Origin: Datnioides undecimradiatus | Taxonomy: Eukaryota; Chordata; Actinopteri; Lobotiformes; Datnioididae | NCBI GenBank assembly: GCA_008933995.1 | Contig: WARS01000016.1 | Coordinates: forward strand, 15,035,386-15,099,385 | Direction of reading: 5' to 3' | DNA length: 64,000 nt | Part shown: positions 13,301 to 28,300 of the stretch, piece by piece | Layout: every line of letters begins with the position of its first letter | How positions within the stretch are numbered: the stretch's first letter is position 1 | Translations under genes and position numbers: made by a program | Notes under the pieces: model-generated | Seen by the model: only the letters and a program-made list of their open reading frames with translations | Database searches by the model: none | Told to the model about the DNA's origin: nothing

Positions 13301-16300
13301 TCAATACATTATTTGTGGGGTTCTCTCCTTGCAGGTTGGCCAAACTTTTGATCACAGCAATGGTAAATATTAGTTGAGCAGGTAAACAAAATCTTCAAAG
13401 GCTCACTGAAAGCTTAGTTGGGTTTCCCCCAACATACCTGAACCCCCTCATACATTATGCATGAATTCAGATCCCACTTTTTTCAAACTTCATCCTGACA
13501 AAGGGAGCGTTTCATATTTGTTCACCAGCCTTGGTGACTTAATGAGCTCACGTGAAGCCGGTGGCAGAAATGGAAACCATGAGTGTCGCTCTTTTTCCCC
13601 TGCTGCTGCCTTCTTGCTGTGGTTTTTCAACCACAACCAAGCAGGTAAACCTATACATCAAGGGTTTCCCTCTTCAAACGGGGACGTTAAAACCCAGTCG
13701 TAAGACCAGGGGAGTAGCTGCTCTGGTCACACACATCAAACACTCTTTTCTATGGACTGGCTGTTTGGAGAGGTCGGGGAGTTGGGATGCTGGTGAGTGG
13801 AGAGGTACACTTTTATTCAAAAAGGTGGAGGGAAAAAAAGGAAAATGGGATCCCGCTATAGAGGGCTACCTGTTTGGGAAGCAGACCTCAGGGTAAACTT
13901 GTTTTCCTGCCTAACTTCCTTTAGCCCTTCCAAAACAAACAGGGTGCCCAAACAGTCAAATCAAACAGTCATGCTGGATAAATACACATGTCCATTAAAC
14001 GGTTACACTCCACCTGAACTTAGTTTCTCCTTCAAGGTAACTTCAAAAGGGTAAGAAAAATCACTTTCTTTGTATCCTCAGTGAATATCATTCTCTTTAT
14101 CTTGTTGTTGCAATGTTTTATTCGGGCAGGTCTGTATCAAATGATACATGTCATAGTATTGGATACTGAGACACTACGTGAAAAATCAGTGCCGTATGTT
14201 TAGAAATTAAATTCTTTTCACTTGCTTCTTTTCCACATTTTTTTTTCTGGTAGCTTGGCAGAAAAGATAAAATTAAAAACAGAGAGCTACTGTTGAAGCT
14301 GTTAAATGAGTTTAAATTGGTAAAAATTCTACATTAATTGGGAGAAATAAGGGTGCTGTTTAGAGAATTAATCTTGCCTATGCTATGTTTTGTTTTGTTT
14401 GTTTTTCACTGAAGTATATTTTCATGCCACATTTTAATTTCAAAAATACACTTTGTTTACAGTCCAGTAACTGATTTTGTGAATGCCCAATCTGACCTCT
14501 CTAAGCCACACGGGAGCTGTCAGCGGCTTTAATGGAGCATGTCAACATGACAGACCACCTCTACTGAGTGTTGAGCAACATCAGTCATCAAATAATTTGA
14601 CAGGACCACAGACAGGCCAGGTGGTGCTCAGTACAAACCATTGCCTCATCCGTGGTGCCAACATTCAAAACGCTGAAAACGTCCTGATTTAAGATGGTAC
14701 AATCCTGAATCCGCAGTCTGGATTTAGAACCACAGACTACACAAGTCCACCACCCCAAAAACCATCCAACCAAAATAACAGCTTTCTATTAGATTACCAT
14801 GCCGACAGGACACAACCAGACATGATGTGCCACACCAAACTGAGCTGCTGACTCATGAGGTTGGGCATACAGTGGGCACCACAGTGGGGTCTGTGTGGAC
14901 AAGGCTTGCACAGCAGCACAAAATGCAGTGAGCAGACAGGTTGCTTCTGAAATAGTGACACCTTTTTACGTGGAACCACATGGAACAAAAAGCTTACCTC
15001 GAGGACATGATGCTATTGTAGCTGGACTGCACTAAGCTCAGATTAACATTTGCAGTTTGCGTTCATTTATGTAACTCATCCTCTTATCTCTTCCCTCTTC
15101 CTCTGGTGCTCATACAATGGCCAGCATCTTTGCATCTGTCCACTTGTTCATTCTCCTTTTAGCTCTGTATTAGTTTTCCACCAACTCCTTTCTTTCTACC
15201 TGCTGATTGCTCCAACTACATTCATCAGCTAGCTGCTAACTGCCTACTGTTTGGTGCAGGGCAGATAGAGAACAGTGGGTTTATCAGCAGTTTTAAATTA
15301 ACATAATTAAAGCTAACAGTGATTCCCTAAAAAAATACAGGATGTGAGCGATGATTTTGAGATTTGGAAGTGGGATAAATGAAGTCCTTCGAGTATCTGT
15401 AATTTCAAGCAATGCTGTGTTAGGAGCACGGTAAAACTAAATGTGACAGCTGTGTGACTGATTCAGAGTGGTGGCAAGCGTGTTAAACAGAGACCAACAT
15501 GTGAACACCTGAGACGTACAGTTCCCCTAAGCTGTGACTTGTGGACTTGGCTCAGTGAAAGTGGCAATCAAGGACAGAGGAATGTCTAATTTGTGTCTAA
15601 TTTGCAGGCATCAAAATATTTGGGCCTGCGGTAGCTGGCACCAACAATATTTAAAATAGATCTTCTAGAGCACAGTGTGCGTTGTTGGCATGTAAACTTG
15701 CTTACAATGGCATTCAATTAATGAGCCAGATCTAATTTGGCTCCTACGACACATTTGAAAAGTCTCAGCTGTGGGCTCTGAGGTGAAGCAATAAAAACAC
15801 AAACATGCAAGCATCCCAAAATGGTGGTGAATGGAAAAAAGAAATGTCTAGACTGAAGAAAATTAATTTATGCACCAGGTTTGCCTCCAAGGTGTGATTT
15901 ATTAAAACCCGCCGTACCTCCTTGTGAAGTTGGCACGTTGACTGTGACGATCTTACTGTTGGCCGGCAGCGGCAGCTTGGTGGTCACTACCTTTCCACCC
16001 ACCGAGGTTCCCGTAATCTGGAAAGTGTGCCCACCAGATGTAGCCACTGTGGTCTCTGTGCCCCCTCCTAGTAAAGCAACAGAACAAAACAAATATATAG
16101 CAAATACTGGTTAAATAATTATAGATACAGATTTGTGAACATGCGCATTGTGATTTATTCTTTATTCAGACCCAAGTACAACAATCTAACTGTAGTTACA
16201 CTCCTCTGCAAAGTACCTTGGGTGCTTTGACCCTGCTTGACCCAGGTAGCGAAGGACTGCTGGAAGTTCTTGCTCTGCTGGAATGTGACGGGGGTTCCCA

Positions 16301-19300
16301 TCTTGGTGGAGAGTACCACTTTGGTGGTGGGGGTGCCCTGGCCTGACAATGAACCGACGATGACTTTTGGCGTGGCAGCAGGTGTGGCAGGAGTCCCTGT
16401 TGGTGTAGATGTGACTCCACCTGGTTTCTGCTCCAGACGTTTCTGAGATGGTGTAAAAGTCAGTCAGTACATTAACAAAGAAACTGAGGGCAGATGTATT
16501 AAGAAGCAGATCCAAGAAATAAAATCAGTTTCGTGTGAATGAGCAATTACTTTGGTATAAACCTGTATAGTAGCAAATGTTTGGGGTTAGCTTTCTGACA
16601 AAGTGATACCATCAGTACAAATGAATCCTGTGAGCAAGCTGGTCTGTATATCATCAGAGTGAGCACGAGTAGAACAAGGTGTGAGGACGCATTTACTCCT
16701 TGTTGGTTTAATGAATGACCCTTCCCCTTATCCACCTCATCTGGGAAGGAAAGGAGAGTGTCTCCACCTACATATGTGGGGTGCTTATCGTGGCTAAATA
16801 CACAAAAACCTTGAGCAATCTGTGAGCCAGACAGTGCTGTTCTGCAAACACTCTCCTAAGCCGTGTACAAGGTATGTCTTTTGGTGTATAAATAAGACTA
16901 GTGCTGTCTGGCTTTGTTAAGACGCAGAGAGAAACAGACCTGCCATTCCAGCCACTGCACTTTCAGAGGTTCAGAAAAAGAAAAGTCATTCTGTCCATCA
17001 AATTTGACAAATTGGTAACCCTGCTTACTAACATACTTACTTAAAACGTAAGTGTGCCTTTGAAAAAACTGAACTGTTTCCTTTCATTTTGAAGTAAACT
17101 GAAGACTCACCTTGGCCTGCTCTGCTGCCTGAGCTTTCTCCTTCTCCACTCTGTAAAAGGAAGAGAAGCTCATCAAACTCACAACACAGCAAGCATTTGT
17201 GAAAAAAGGACACTTAAATAAGAAGTATAGCTGTAAAATATAATGTGAGTGTATTCATTTTAAAAAGCCTTCAATCTTTTCATACATTCAAACAAATTAG
17301 AAGTGATTATAACGACTGTGCTAATGAAAGGTAAATATCATTGATCATAGAAATATTTTGTGCATTAGCCGGAAACAGTTTTTAACAATCTCAATTTTAC
17401 CGCCCATGAGTTTGCAAATAGCATCTTCTGACCCACCAGGTTAACATGTTAGTAAATCGTTCTGACTGCTTGGTAAGTGACAAGTGCAGGCGTAACATGC
17501 TTGACCCTCTAACCTTTCTGAGAAGGCTCTGATCTCCCAGAGGTCAAGCTCCTCCTCAGCCACCCAGGTCTCAATCACCACTGGGCCCGTCTGCTTGGCA
17601 GGTTCATGCTTCTTAGGGCGCAAGGCACTGGATCGTAGCCCCTTCCTCTGAGGAGTGTGGGTCTCTGGAATGGTGGACAGAAGATGTGTGTGTGTTGTAT
17701 TAACAACAGATCAGTTTTAATATGTATATTTATATATTTCAATTTTCTTTGGTCCCAGGTACCTAAACTCTTTCTTCAGGATTCAGAATCAAACTTCATC
17801 TCACCTTTTGGTGTCTCCGGCACTCCAAGGGGACAGATTATTTTGCGGATGCAGTACTCTGAGCGAATGCCATAAGGTCCCACGTCACGGCGCTTGATGA
17901 TCTCAGTGGTGGTGATTTCAGTGTCCGATGTCTCTGTAGCAATGAGTGGGGATAGGGCTGGGTTGGTATGGTGATGAGGAGGAGAGCCCGAAAAGATGGA
18001 GGAAATGCGCTCCAACATAAAAACAGTGACACCCAAATTAAGGATGATGGCTGAGTCTTTTTCAGTCAGCCATCTCTCTGGGCCAATGACGAACAATGAG
18101 GATAGCCCCAGTAACAGGAAGTACAGAAAGACACCATCCAGGTTCTCGTGGAAACACCGACTGCATCTATATATGCACAGTAGGTGTCGGAATATGAGTA
18201 TAAATAAAGAAATAAAGCAGAAAATTCATTATTATAGAAATTAGATAAGGCTATACAAACTTTAGAAATAATACCTTTAATATTTTATATGCGTCTTCTA
18301 ATACAAACAATACAATCTGTTCCAACCTAAAACCCCAATTCAAATCTGTCTTCTCATGTTGAAAGGCCTCTTGAATAGGAGGAGGCTGATGGTTTGGGAG
18401 GTTTGCTTTTCTACCTGTACGTGTGGTGCCAACAGCAGCAGATGGTTTGACGGCCATGTCATCCCATCTCAGAGAAGCCCACAGGAGCCTCAGCATCAGG
18501 CTCACACCGGCCATAGACTTCACTGTCTGCAGCCGATACCTGCAACACAGTTCAGTGGTTCAAGTATTTCTAATATATTGCTGCATACAAATAAGTAGAG
18601 CTTCCTTGTATAGAACACCTATGTATACCCTAACAAAACACAGCTATATTAAAGATACTTGCATATAAATTTTAGACTGGACTATAAACACTTCTTAGAG
18701 AGGGTATACATCCCCCCAGGTGTCATGCAGTTCGTTAACGCAGGCGAACTGACCGGGAGTGACTTGCTCGGTGCAGCAGAAAACAGCACAGAGCAATCAT
18801 AGAACAGGAAGAGGCAGAGTAAAAACAGACTGAGGTTTTTGAAGATGCGGCTGTCCCCTCATGACCATTTCCATGAAAGAACTGGCTGCCATCTTCAATC
18901 AGTCATTTCATAGGCTAATATGGTTTGGGAACAGATGTTATCTCACACTACAAAAGCACTCAAAACAAGAGTTTAAACTCACAAAGTTCAAAGTGGAAGC
19001 TTGGTGCATATTTCATTTAGTCCACTGTAATTTGGGTGTAACAGACTCTTCTGAGAGTAGAATTAGATGACAGGATGTTATCCATCAATGAATAATTTCA
19101 GAAAGTGCTTTATTAAAAGAAATACTCCTTCCGTGCATCATTACAGCCAGGACAGCTGCTCCGACAATGAACTTGGCACTTAGTAAATGGACATTTAAAA
19201 TATCTGGGACATCTACAAAAACATGATCATCACAAGGCTATGTGTTTTTGTGTATGTGTGTGTATGGGGGTTTGGTAGATATTCTCTTTCCCATGTGTAA

Positions 19301-22300
19301 CCACAGACGGGAAAATTTCCCTGAGTTGTAGGGCTGGGTCACTGCACAAAGTTAACATCCTGACACCTCTCCCACCGCTGGATGATTCATGACTGCCTTG
19401 GAACTCTGAGGTCCGGACAAAATAACCAGAGGTCCCCGTGTGACACCAGGCTTAGAGCCACAAAATCACTCAGGGCCAAAGCCACAGACAGCAGACATGG
19501 ACGAAGAAGATATAATGAACAAATAATAAACAGGCCATGACACTCCAAAACTCGCAGGGGGTTAACGGTAGATGCTGAGGACAAATAGTATCAGCCTGTT
19601 GTAAACACGCACATGTATTTTAAATTATAACTGTGGACAATGTAGTTATGAAGTGTGTGTGTGTATAATTTCGGCACATACAGGCTGAACAGCCATTGTT
19701 ATGTCACCACATGTCCTCATCAGTGTGAAGAAGTTAGAACTATTTCCTATTTTCTTAATTTTCTCAGTTGTCACAGAAATTTTAGAAACATTGAGTGCGG
19801 TTTGGCATTTAGGTTACTCTTCTGTGTAAACTGACAGGATGTGGTGTCAGAATGATCCTGCAACACACAGGTGTTTGACTTACATGTGCAGAAAATGTTT
19901 TTAAAACTGATCTCTTTGGGTCAAGAGAGCCCCAAAGTGCAGTTAACACAAATGAGTAGGATTTTTATCACACCACTGAACAGCATTACATGATTAGGCG
20001 ATAGGCCAGACAGAACTCAACATGTACATTAAATGTGAGTGATTCCTGCTAGTGCTAGTGCTTGAGGTTTAATTTCTATTACATGGGATTTAGACTTTAC
20101 ATAAACACACACACTATGACAATGAATAACAAATATTTAGCAGACAACACCTCTTCAAGACAGTATGTTTTTTTGGCTGGGTGTTTCGCTACAAAATATA
20201 AGTCAATGTTTTAAGAATCCACGAAGCACACAAGAAGTGACCATTCATGATATAAGTGTATGTAAGTGACTGCAAGCGCAGTAAATTGGAGTAAATTTGG
20301 AGTGCAGCCACTGCAATGTTTTAAGTTACTATTTTTGAGGCGCTAGAAGATACAAATCATGTCTGACCTTCAAAAACTAAAAATTATGTGTTCTCTTTCA
20401 TAAGACTGTACATTGAAAAATAATATTTAAGCCTTGTGTATTGGGATTAATCTTTTCATATGGAATAAAATTCTGTGAAAGATTCAGTGTCACCCAGCGA
20501 TTTATAGTCTTCTAACTTCAATTTTTCCCTTATTCTCTCTGCCTAAAGTTTCCATGTCTTTGCTCTTGAATGAGAGTTGCTCAACTGACAGCTAAGAATA
20601 AGGCACATAATTACAGTGTGTGGAAAGTGTAAAGGGTATAAGAGGGGCACTTATCAGCCACACAGCCTTAATTTCACATAAAGAACAAAAACTTTCAGTT
20701 ATGCTATGTGTTTCAGGCGTGTGACAACAATAAGCAGAGAGAGCAGCTTACCTCCAGGTGATGCCAAATGTGGGCCTGGGTGATGGATAAGGCCAGATAT
20801 CCCATGCTGGCTTGGCATTGTAGCTAAATATGGGCACCTCTCGAAAACCGCCTCGCCTCCCTAGCACCTTCAAGTCCTCATGTGGTAGTACAAAAATACT
20901 CTTGCGGTTACTCTTGGTGACAAACTTGCGGTAAGAAGGAAGAGCCGTGTCCGAGCGCGTCTTCTTGGTGCGGGAGAACTTGAGGAGGCGGACGCGGCCT
21001 TTCGTTGATGAATAGTCCTCTTGGCTCACAGCAACAGATGACACTGAGGTTTCACCACTAGTGTCACTTGTTGACTTACTGAAAGTGGCCAAGTGTGCCA
21101 TCTTCTGTTCTTGTGTCACTACTTCACTCTGGCTCTCCTCTGACTGACCATCGGGTCCCGAGGAACAGATTTTGGTCACAGTCGTTTTGGTCATGGTGGT
21201 GAGAGTGGACACGGCACTGCTTTCTGTTGTCGACACCACAGACGATGTCATCTCTCCGGATGCCTTGGATGGTGCCTTATCCATCCTCATCTCTGTGGAA
21301 ACTACTGTCGTGGTGGTGGTGGAGGTTGTGGTTACTTGGGTGATGATGGTCTTCAGAGGTTCTGTCGTCCCACTGTGGCTGTTCTCCTCCGCAAAGTCGT
21401 CGCTCAGACTGGACTCCTCTGCTGAAGGTATAGGAGACGGTGCCATTCGGATGATCTTGACCACAGGACTGGTTTTGGTCTCCACGGATTGAAACGGTGA
21501 TGTGCTGTTGTTCTGGAGAGTACTTTGATTATTAGCTCCAAGTGCGTCTATGTTGTTTTCCAGCCTCATCATCTTCAGTGGAGGTTTGTAGTCCTGGTCC
21601 AATATCGTTGTTGTGCATTCTACCTCTGCCTTAGAAACTAGGCTTGGATCCTTGGCTCCAACCTCTTTGCTATCATTAACCTGGGCAAAATCTCCATTCA
21701 CTAAAGCCTTTTGCTGTGTGCTGTCCTTCAGTGAGACAACCAGCCCTTGTTCTTCAACTTTTCCAATGCTGTTCATTCTGGGCTGCAGACTGTTGGTGAT
21801 AACACCATTATTTGAGCTCATTACAGAGTTACTCAACATGCTTTCACTCCCCAAGCCATCGTTACCATTTACCTGAGGGAGAGGAGAAACTGGCTCGGGA
21901 GTGCTATTGCCTTCGGTTCTACCTTGTCCAATGCTTTGCATATTTTCTTGGTTCACCTCTGGCCCCATGCCATTTTCCTCGGTACCCAAATGCACTGAGC
22001 TTAAAGTTTCTGCATTTTGCTGAATAAGTTTACAAGATGTGTTTTGCCTGCTTTTTTGGTCAAGAATACTTGTTGATGTCCGTACAGAGTCTGATTTCAA
22101 GTTGGGTAACTCTGACCCTATATTTTCAACTTGCGCAGCCTTTGTAACATCTGATGGTACACTGGCTGTTTGTTGCTCTAAATCTTCTTCATCTTCTTGC
22201 ACATGAGGCTGTCTGACATTCTCTTGGCCTGAACTGTCTGAATTTGTTTCTATTGGCCCTGTAGTCCTTCCCAAAAAGTCTGCCTCCAATTCTTGGGGCA

Positions 22301-25300
22301 TGGAGGTGATTTGGTTTTGTGGTGATGCTGAATCTTCACCTGTACCTGCACTGCAACTGTCTTTGGGTGTGGAGCCCAGAGCAGGAGAAGCAAGAGGAGG
22401 AGAGACAATCTCATCTGTACTTTTAGAGAGTTCAGGCCGACTTTCCCCTTCAACCTCTTGTCCTCCAACTTCTCCTGGCCCAGGAGTTTGTGGTGTGGAG
22501 GATTTCTCCTCCACTTTCACAGCTTCGCCAAGTGCAAGCTGTGTCTGAGCAAGAGCATGGGGCTTGAGTGATGTCCTTGGCCGGACTGGAGTGCTTAGAG
22601 TGGCAGCTGAAGTAGATGAAACTGGTGTAGAAGTCCGAGACACCTGTGGCCTCTGCCTCTCTTCAATAATGTGCTGCTTCAAACGTCGCTCCAGCAGACT
22701 GTCCAGCTTTGAGGATTTGACTTTCTTTTTGTAGGCAATGCGGGTGAGGAAGCCCTTGCTCACGTCCACTACATCGTAGTTAAAAGGTCTTGTAGGCCCC
22801 TCTGTAGGCTCTTCCTTCATGGAAGTCTTTTGCTTCTGAATACTGGACCCTGCAGAGAAAAGAAAACTTAGATTTAAATCCTCATTAATATAAAATGAGA
22901 CACTTCATCACATTCTTCACAATTTCTGTCAAACATGATGAATAAAGTTCAGAAACGATTCATTTCATTTAAGTAAATGCATTTCATAGCCAGTTTAAAA
23001 TGAAGAACAACTCATACTCAACATGCAATTGAGCACTTGAGTCATACTTTGCTCTTCATCTGATCGTGAGTCTGTGGGGTCCACCTCCATCTTTGTGGGG
23101 GATTCATCAGATGACAATTCTTCTGACTTTTCTTTTTCATCAGTCTCTCCTTTTGTTTCCTCTTCCATCCTCTCAACAGACCCTGAATCTTCAACAGGTA
23201 TCACATGATCCGTTGTGGGCTTGGAGAGGCTAGACAGGCCTTGATCTTTAGCCTCACTGCTTGAGACAGCAGCTCCCTGAGCTTCTGGTTCAGCTACACT
23301 TGGTCGTTGACTCAAATCCAGCAGTGTACATTTCTTGCCAAGTTTAGCATCTTTGGAAAACAATGACAGTAAGAATTTAATTTTCAAATTAGTTTAAAAA
23401 CACACATGGACTGGCAAATTAATTGAAGCAAAACTACTTGACTAGCATTATCATGCAGCCATCAATCTACAACATAAACACTCTCTAGCTGTACATAACA
23501 TTTGCAATAATTAGTAGCCGTTAAAAGGTAAAAGGAACAAACAAGAACATGTACTATCAGAAAAAATAAACATGATTTCAGACTATTTGTGAGGTCTTTC
23601 ATCAGGTCTTTCATTAAGTAATCTCATGAAAACCAAATCAGTAACCTCTTTTTGATGTTCAAGTACAATTTTGACAGATCTTTAAAGTTTTGAGCACATT
23701 ACTCAATGACATCCACAGACATATCAAAACCAGGCATAATTCATTGAACACCAGCCAACACACACAATGACATCGTTGAGATTACTGAACGAGAGACTAA
23801 TTCACCCTCAGAGTCAAAGGAGACTTTAAATTAGAGAAAACCACATTTCAGGCCCCAAAGTCTCCCATTCCAGACCTTCCAGTTCTTTGCGGTAGTTGGC
23901 GTTGGTGTTGCCAGGAAGCCTGGGGACAAAACGCTGCACATAAGTCTTGCTGATCCAACTCCAGCCTCCATAGCCCGTAACGCGATACTCCTCTCCTTTT
24001 TGCTTCCACACCTTCACATATGACAAGAAAGTAAATGAAGAATGAGACAAACAGGGATGAAGAAACAACAAGAAGAGAAAGGTTCAAATGGTGAAAAGTG
24101 TTCAGCCAAAATAAAAGGACAGGGCAGAGCAGAGGTATAAAGAGAGATTAAAAGTTTAGAGGTTATTCACATACTGATCACTAATTGCTGAGGGAAATGA
24201 CTCACAGCAGAGCCCAACTTGCTCCATCAAAGAGCCCTTGATGGTCACTCACACAACATACACACCAGCGTTTCCCACAGCAATGAATCAGTTTTCCAGG
24301 CATCAACGTCTCAGAGGTAGTACTGTAGAAGTCGGCTAGACTGAAATACTAATACCAACTGTGTTACCAAATCCAAAGAACCACAGACTGTATCAAAGGA
24401 GTGGACGTAGTGTCCAGGTTTGTATGTTAAAGCTAATGCAGAAGGGCATTTAACCTTAATTCCTTCTAATGACCAGCAGAGGGAGACTCTTCTTATATAG
24501 AAAATTGAGAAAATGATGCAGCTTTTATGTGATTTATTATCCCAGAGAACATTTTTCTAATAACTTTATGCTCTAAAAGACTAGTTTCAAGTCTATTATT
24601 CAATAAAGCGTACACATGTATGTAAATTATGGCCTTTTTTTAGCGTAAAACAGACAACTAAGCAGAGTATGCTAAGTGCAAGGCTACTGTGTGATTGACA
24701 AGTTGCTATCACAGCAGTGGACAAGATGACCAAAGTGTCAAATTCAAGGCCTCAAAACTGTGGCCCACATTATGACATTATGGTGGCTATGTCCACTATT
24801 TTGCACAGTTTGTGTTTGTAGCCAACATCTTCCTTTCTTGAGAATTGTATGCATGAGTGCAAGAAGGTGTTCCTTCGATGAATTAATAGCAACAGAAAAA
24901 TCGAATGTGTGGAATAATCAATTAATATTTTGCCAGGCTTAAAACAATCAATTAAAAGACAAAATTTGCTAGCTCGTATGTGACCTACCTGGTGTTTGAT
25001 TGGAAAAGTGTACTTGACCCAGGTGGCTTGTTGCATTATCTCCTCATCCTCCAGTTTCTTCTCCCTCTTCTTTACCTTCTCTTTCTCCTCACGCTCCATG
25101 GACGTCATGCGGTTTAACCTGAAAACAGTTTTCTTAATCATGATGCAGGAAAGCCTGGCTGCTCATATATTGCAAGTAATATACATTTTACACCAAGACT
25201 AGTAATGTAAAAGTTGTTTTTAAATGGTTTTTTTTGACTAAGATGAATATTAAGACTCAGTTAACAATAGTAAAGTATTCTCAAGCAATGTGAAAAGTAT

Positions 25301-28300
25301 CATTAAAGACGGAAGATGATGGTTGCTCAAGGAAAAGGTCTACATCACACACACACATCAACACACACACACGCACACACACAGATCCTAAACTAGTGAA
25401 ATCTCGGACAATCACTTCTTTAAAAGGGACGTTGTGGTGCTGAAGCAGTAGTACAGGCAGATGTGGGTGGTACTGGTAGTGGCTTGCAGTCTAAATATTA
25501 TGCCTCACAGCTAGGGTGGGCCCTTTGATCTGATCTGGTTATGATCGTCTGTGCCTGCTGAACTGACCACACTTCCCCTGTGTGCATGCACTGAATGCTT
25601 GTTTGAGTTTTCTCCCACTTTTTTTTCAAATGTATTTGAAGTTTTTGCATTAAAACTGAATTAATGGCAGGATCTTATTATTTTGTTTATGTGAGTAATT
25701 TCAAAAAATGATATCAACATATAAGAGCACCATTTTATGTATTTGGTGTAGGACGTACACAGACACACATAATATATATACAATGTGTGTACCTGGTATG
25801 GCCCAGTGAGTCCTTCCAGACAGGCAGCATAGCCACAGGTTTGATGGCACACTCCAGGATTGCCAGAGCCAGCGCAAACTCTCTGGCCTTACTGCACATC
25901 TGAACTGCTTTGATCCAGTTGGTCCTACAAAGCAAGCAAAGAAAACATTAAACACTTTCAATTGTCTTTGATCTGAATGCTGTCACTTTTAGTTTTCAGC
26001 CTGGTCCCAATGTGCCTTTACTTTCAGTAAAATAAATACCCAATGATGATTGTTCACATCACAGCTCCTGTCTCTGATCTGTACCTGTGAGAGGCCCAGT
26101 TGGGGTGCATGAAAGGTGCTGGAACATTGTTCTCTAACTGGATGATAGTGAGCCTCAAGGTGGAGATGGTCAAAACTTTGGAGCCATGAATGGACCCGTT
26201 CCACTTAAATTCTCCTGCTGGTGTCATACAGAACTTGTGGGAAAGATGTCGCCTCTTGTCGTGGTCCTGTTGACAAAAAAGTAGGTAGGTAGGTTTTAGT
26301 CAGGGTTTAAGATGACTCACCTAAATAAAAGACCAGGGAACATTTCACTGTCAACTTCTTATCTTTGTTCACACCCCAATACAATATCTAGCTTGTCTCT
26401 GGTCCAGTTCAAAAGCTGCTAAGCATGGGAAGTCAAGCCTATGCCAGGTCACTATCCCATTACAGACATTCCTGCCTGAAATATTTATCAATGCCAATCC
26501 ATCTGACTTGGACTTTATAATAATGGAACAAAACCTGTTAAACTCCACAGACATCATAAAAAGGGTTTTTATAAACATCCGAAAGGGCAAAACAAATTAT
26601 CATGATACTGACCTCTCTGTGCTGGTGCTTGTTGAGGGCCACAGCGTTGGAGCTGTACTGATTATGATAGACACGGTATTTCCCCTCCTGGCCAAGTTTG
26701 AAGTATTGGCTGAGTGTCCCCTTCATCACAACGTCCTTGCTGTTACGTGTGCTGACGCGAGTGATGTCACCTTGTGCATTTACTACTAGTACCTGTGTAA
26801 ATTGGGGAAAAAATATGGGTCATTACAATTTATTAGAAACCTATGTCATAAATCTTATGACAGCAAAGTTCACAGTTCACTTATAATACAGATTTATAAT
26901 ATGCATAGCATGTACAACCACCTGTTCTGAATAAAATCCACTGCAGCATCAGCATCATATGCTGATGCTGATGCTGATGCTGCAGTGGAAATGGTTATCA
27001 TTAGCTTTAAAGTCCTGATGATGTTTTACTAGGCAACAAGTTAGGTGTGGAAAATGTACATTGGTACATTTCCAATTCTTCCTAAAAGCCTTTATCTTAA
27101 TGGAACTGTGCATGTCTGACCCTGTGCATTTAGTTGTCATTCATTGTCTGAAAGAACAAAACCATTATTGTCCACAGATCTTCTCACCTCTTTGCCCTCT
27201 TTGAAGCCCTTGTTAGCTTCATGGACAGCAGCGGCTACCTGCTGGTTCTTCAGCTGGCTAAGCTTGCTCTCCGGGTTCCTCAGCCGGGTCACCATGCGAG
27301 TGGCTGAAGACTTCTTACTGCTGAGACCTGCCGTCTCACCATTGGCCGAATCCTTACTGTCAGCTGGAAAACACAGTGCCCTGTTCTGTCAAGAAGCCAA
27401 CTCACACACAGTAGTAAACTCTATCTGAATATACATCATATAATAATTACTGATAGTGATTAATAACACTTGTAATATGCTCTTACTTCTGTTTTCATAA
27501 GAATAAAACTCAGAACATTTATGATAATGATTATTGGAGTTGATCAGCTGTGAGCAAAAGCTTCCCTTACACTGAAAGATCAATCCTTTTTTGTTTGTTT
27601 TCTTATTGCAGATTAAACAGTATTGCAGGTCCAACAGTTTCAATTTACTTACATGCTGTGCTGAAAATTAGCTAATCTGTTTTATATAACTGATCTGCTT
27701 TCCCAGTCAGCAAGCAAATGCATTAATGCAATCCACAAATATATATTAAATATTACCTGACTGGCTTTATTGCTGGGTAAATAAATCATGATGCCCCAAA
27801 ACAAAACTAACATTTAAAAGGTATTGCTTTGTTAGACCTGTATCATCAAGGCTGGCCAGGGATGACTGGGAGGATTTGTCAGCCAGGTCTGGAGGTTCAG
27901 GACCTCTGGGAGGGACTCCAGCTCCTACGCTGCAGTTACTGTTCTCCTCGCTATTCTGGGAGAGTTGACTCAGGCAGGGGACGCCATCTCCACTGACAGG
28001 GACAGAATCTGATGATAGGTTTTCTGCAAGAAAGAGTATTGACTGTTACATAAACAAGATTGGCTCTACTGTATTGTTTCTTCTGTCATCAGTATAGTCT
28101 AAGACATCTTTCAAGGTTCACTTAAGTGTTCTAGCCAAGTACAGGTGTTAGCCCAGACTGAAATGACTGAAATAAAAAAAACAAGACAAACTGTGGAATA
28201 AAAGATGCCAACAATGACAAATAGATATGAAGCTCCACAGAAGCAGAAGCTCAGTCCTGATGGACACAGACTCTGGACATCTTACCAACCTTCTTGTGAT

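Noticed and set aside
13461-14054. Open frames of 80-114 codons on the plus strand in a bptf intron.
   Set aside because: No recognisable domain and no conserved start context; expected by chance in a 3-kb intron.
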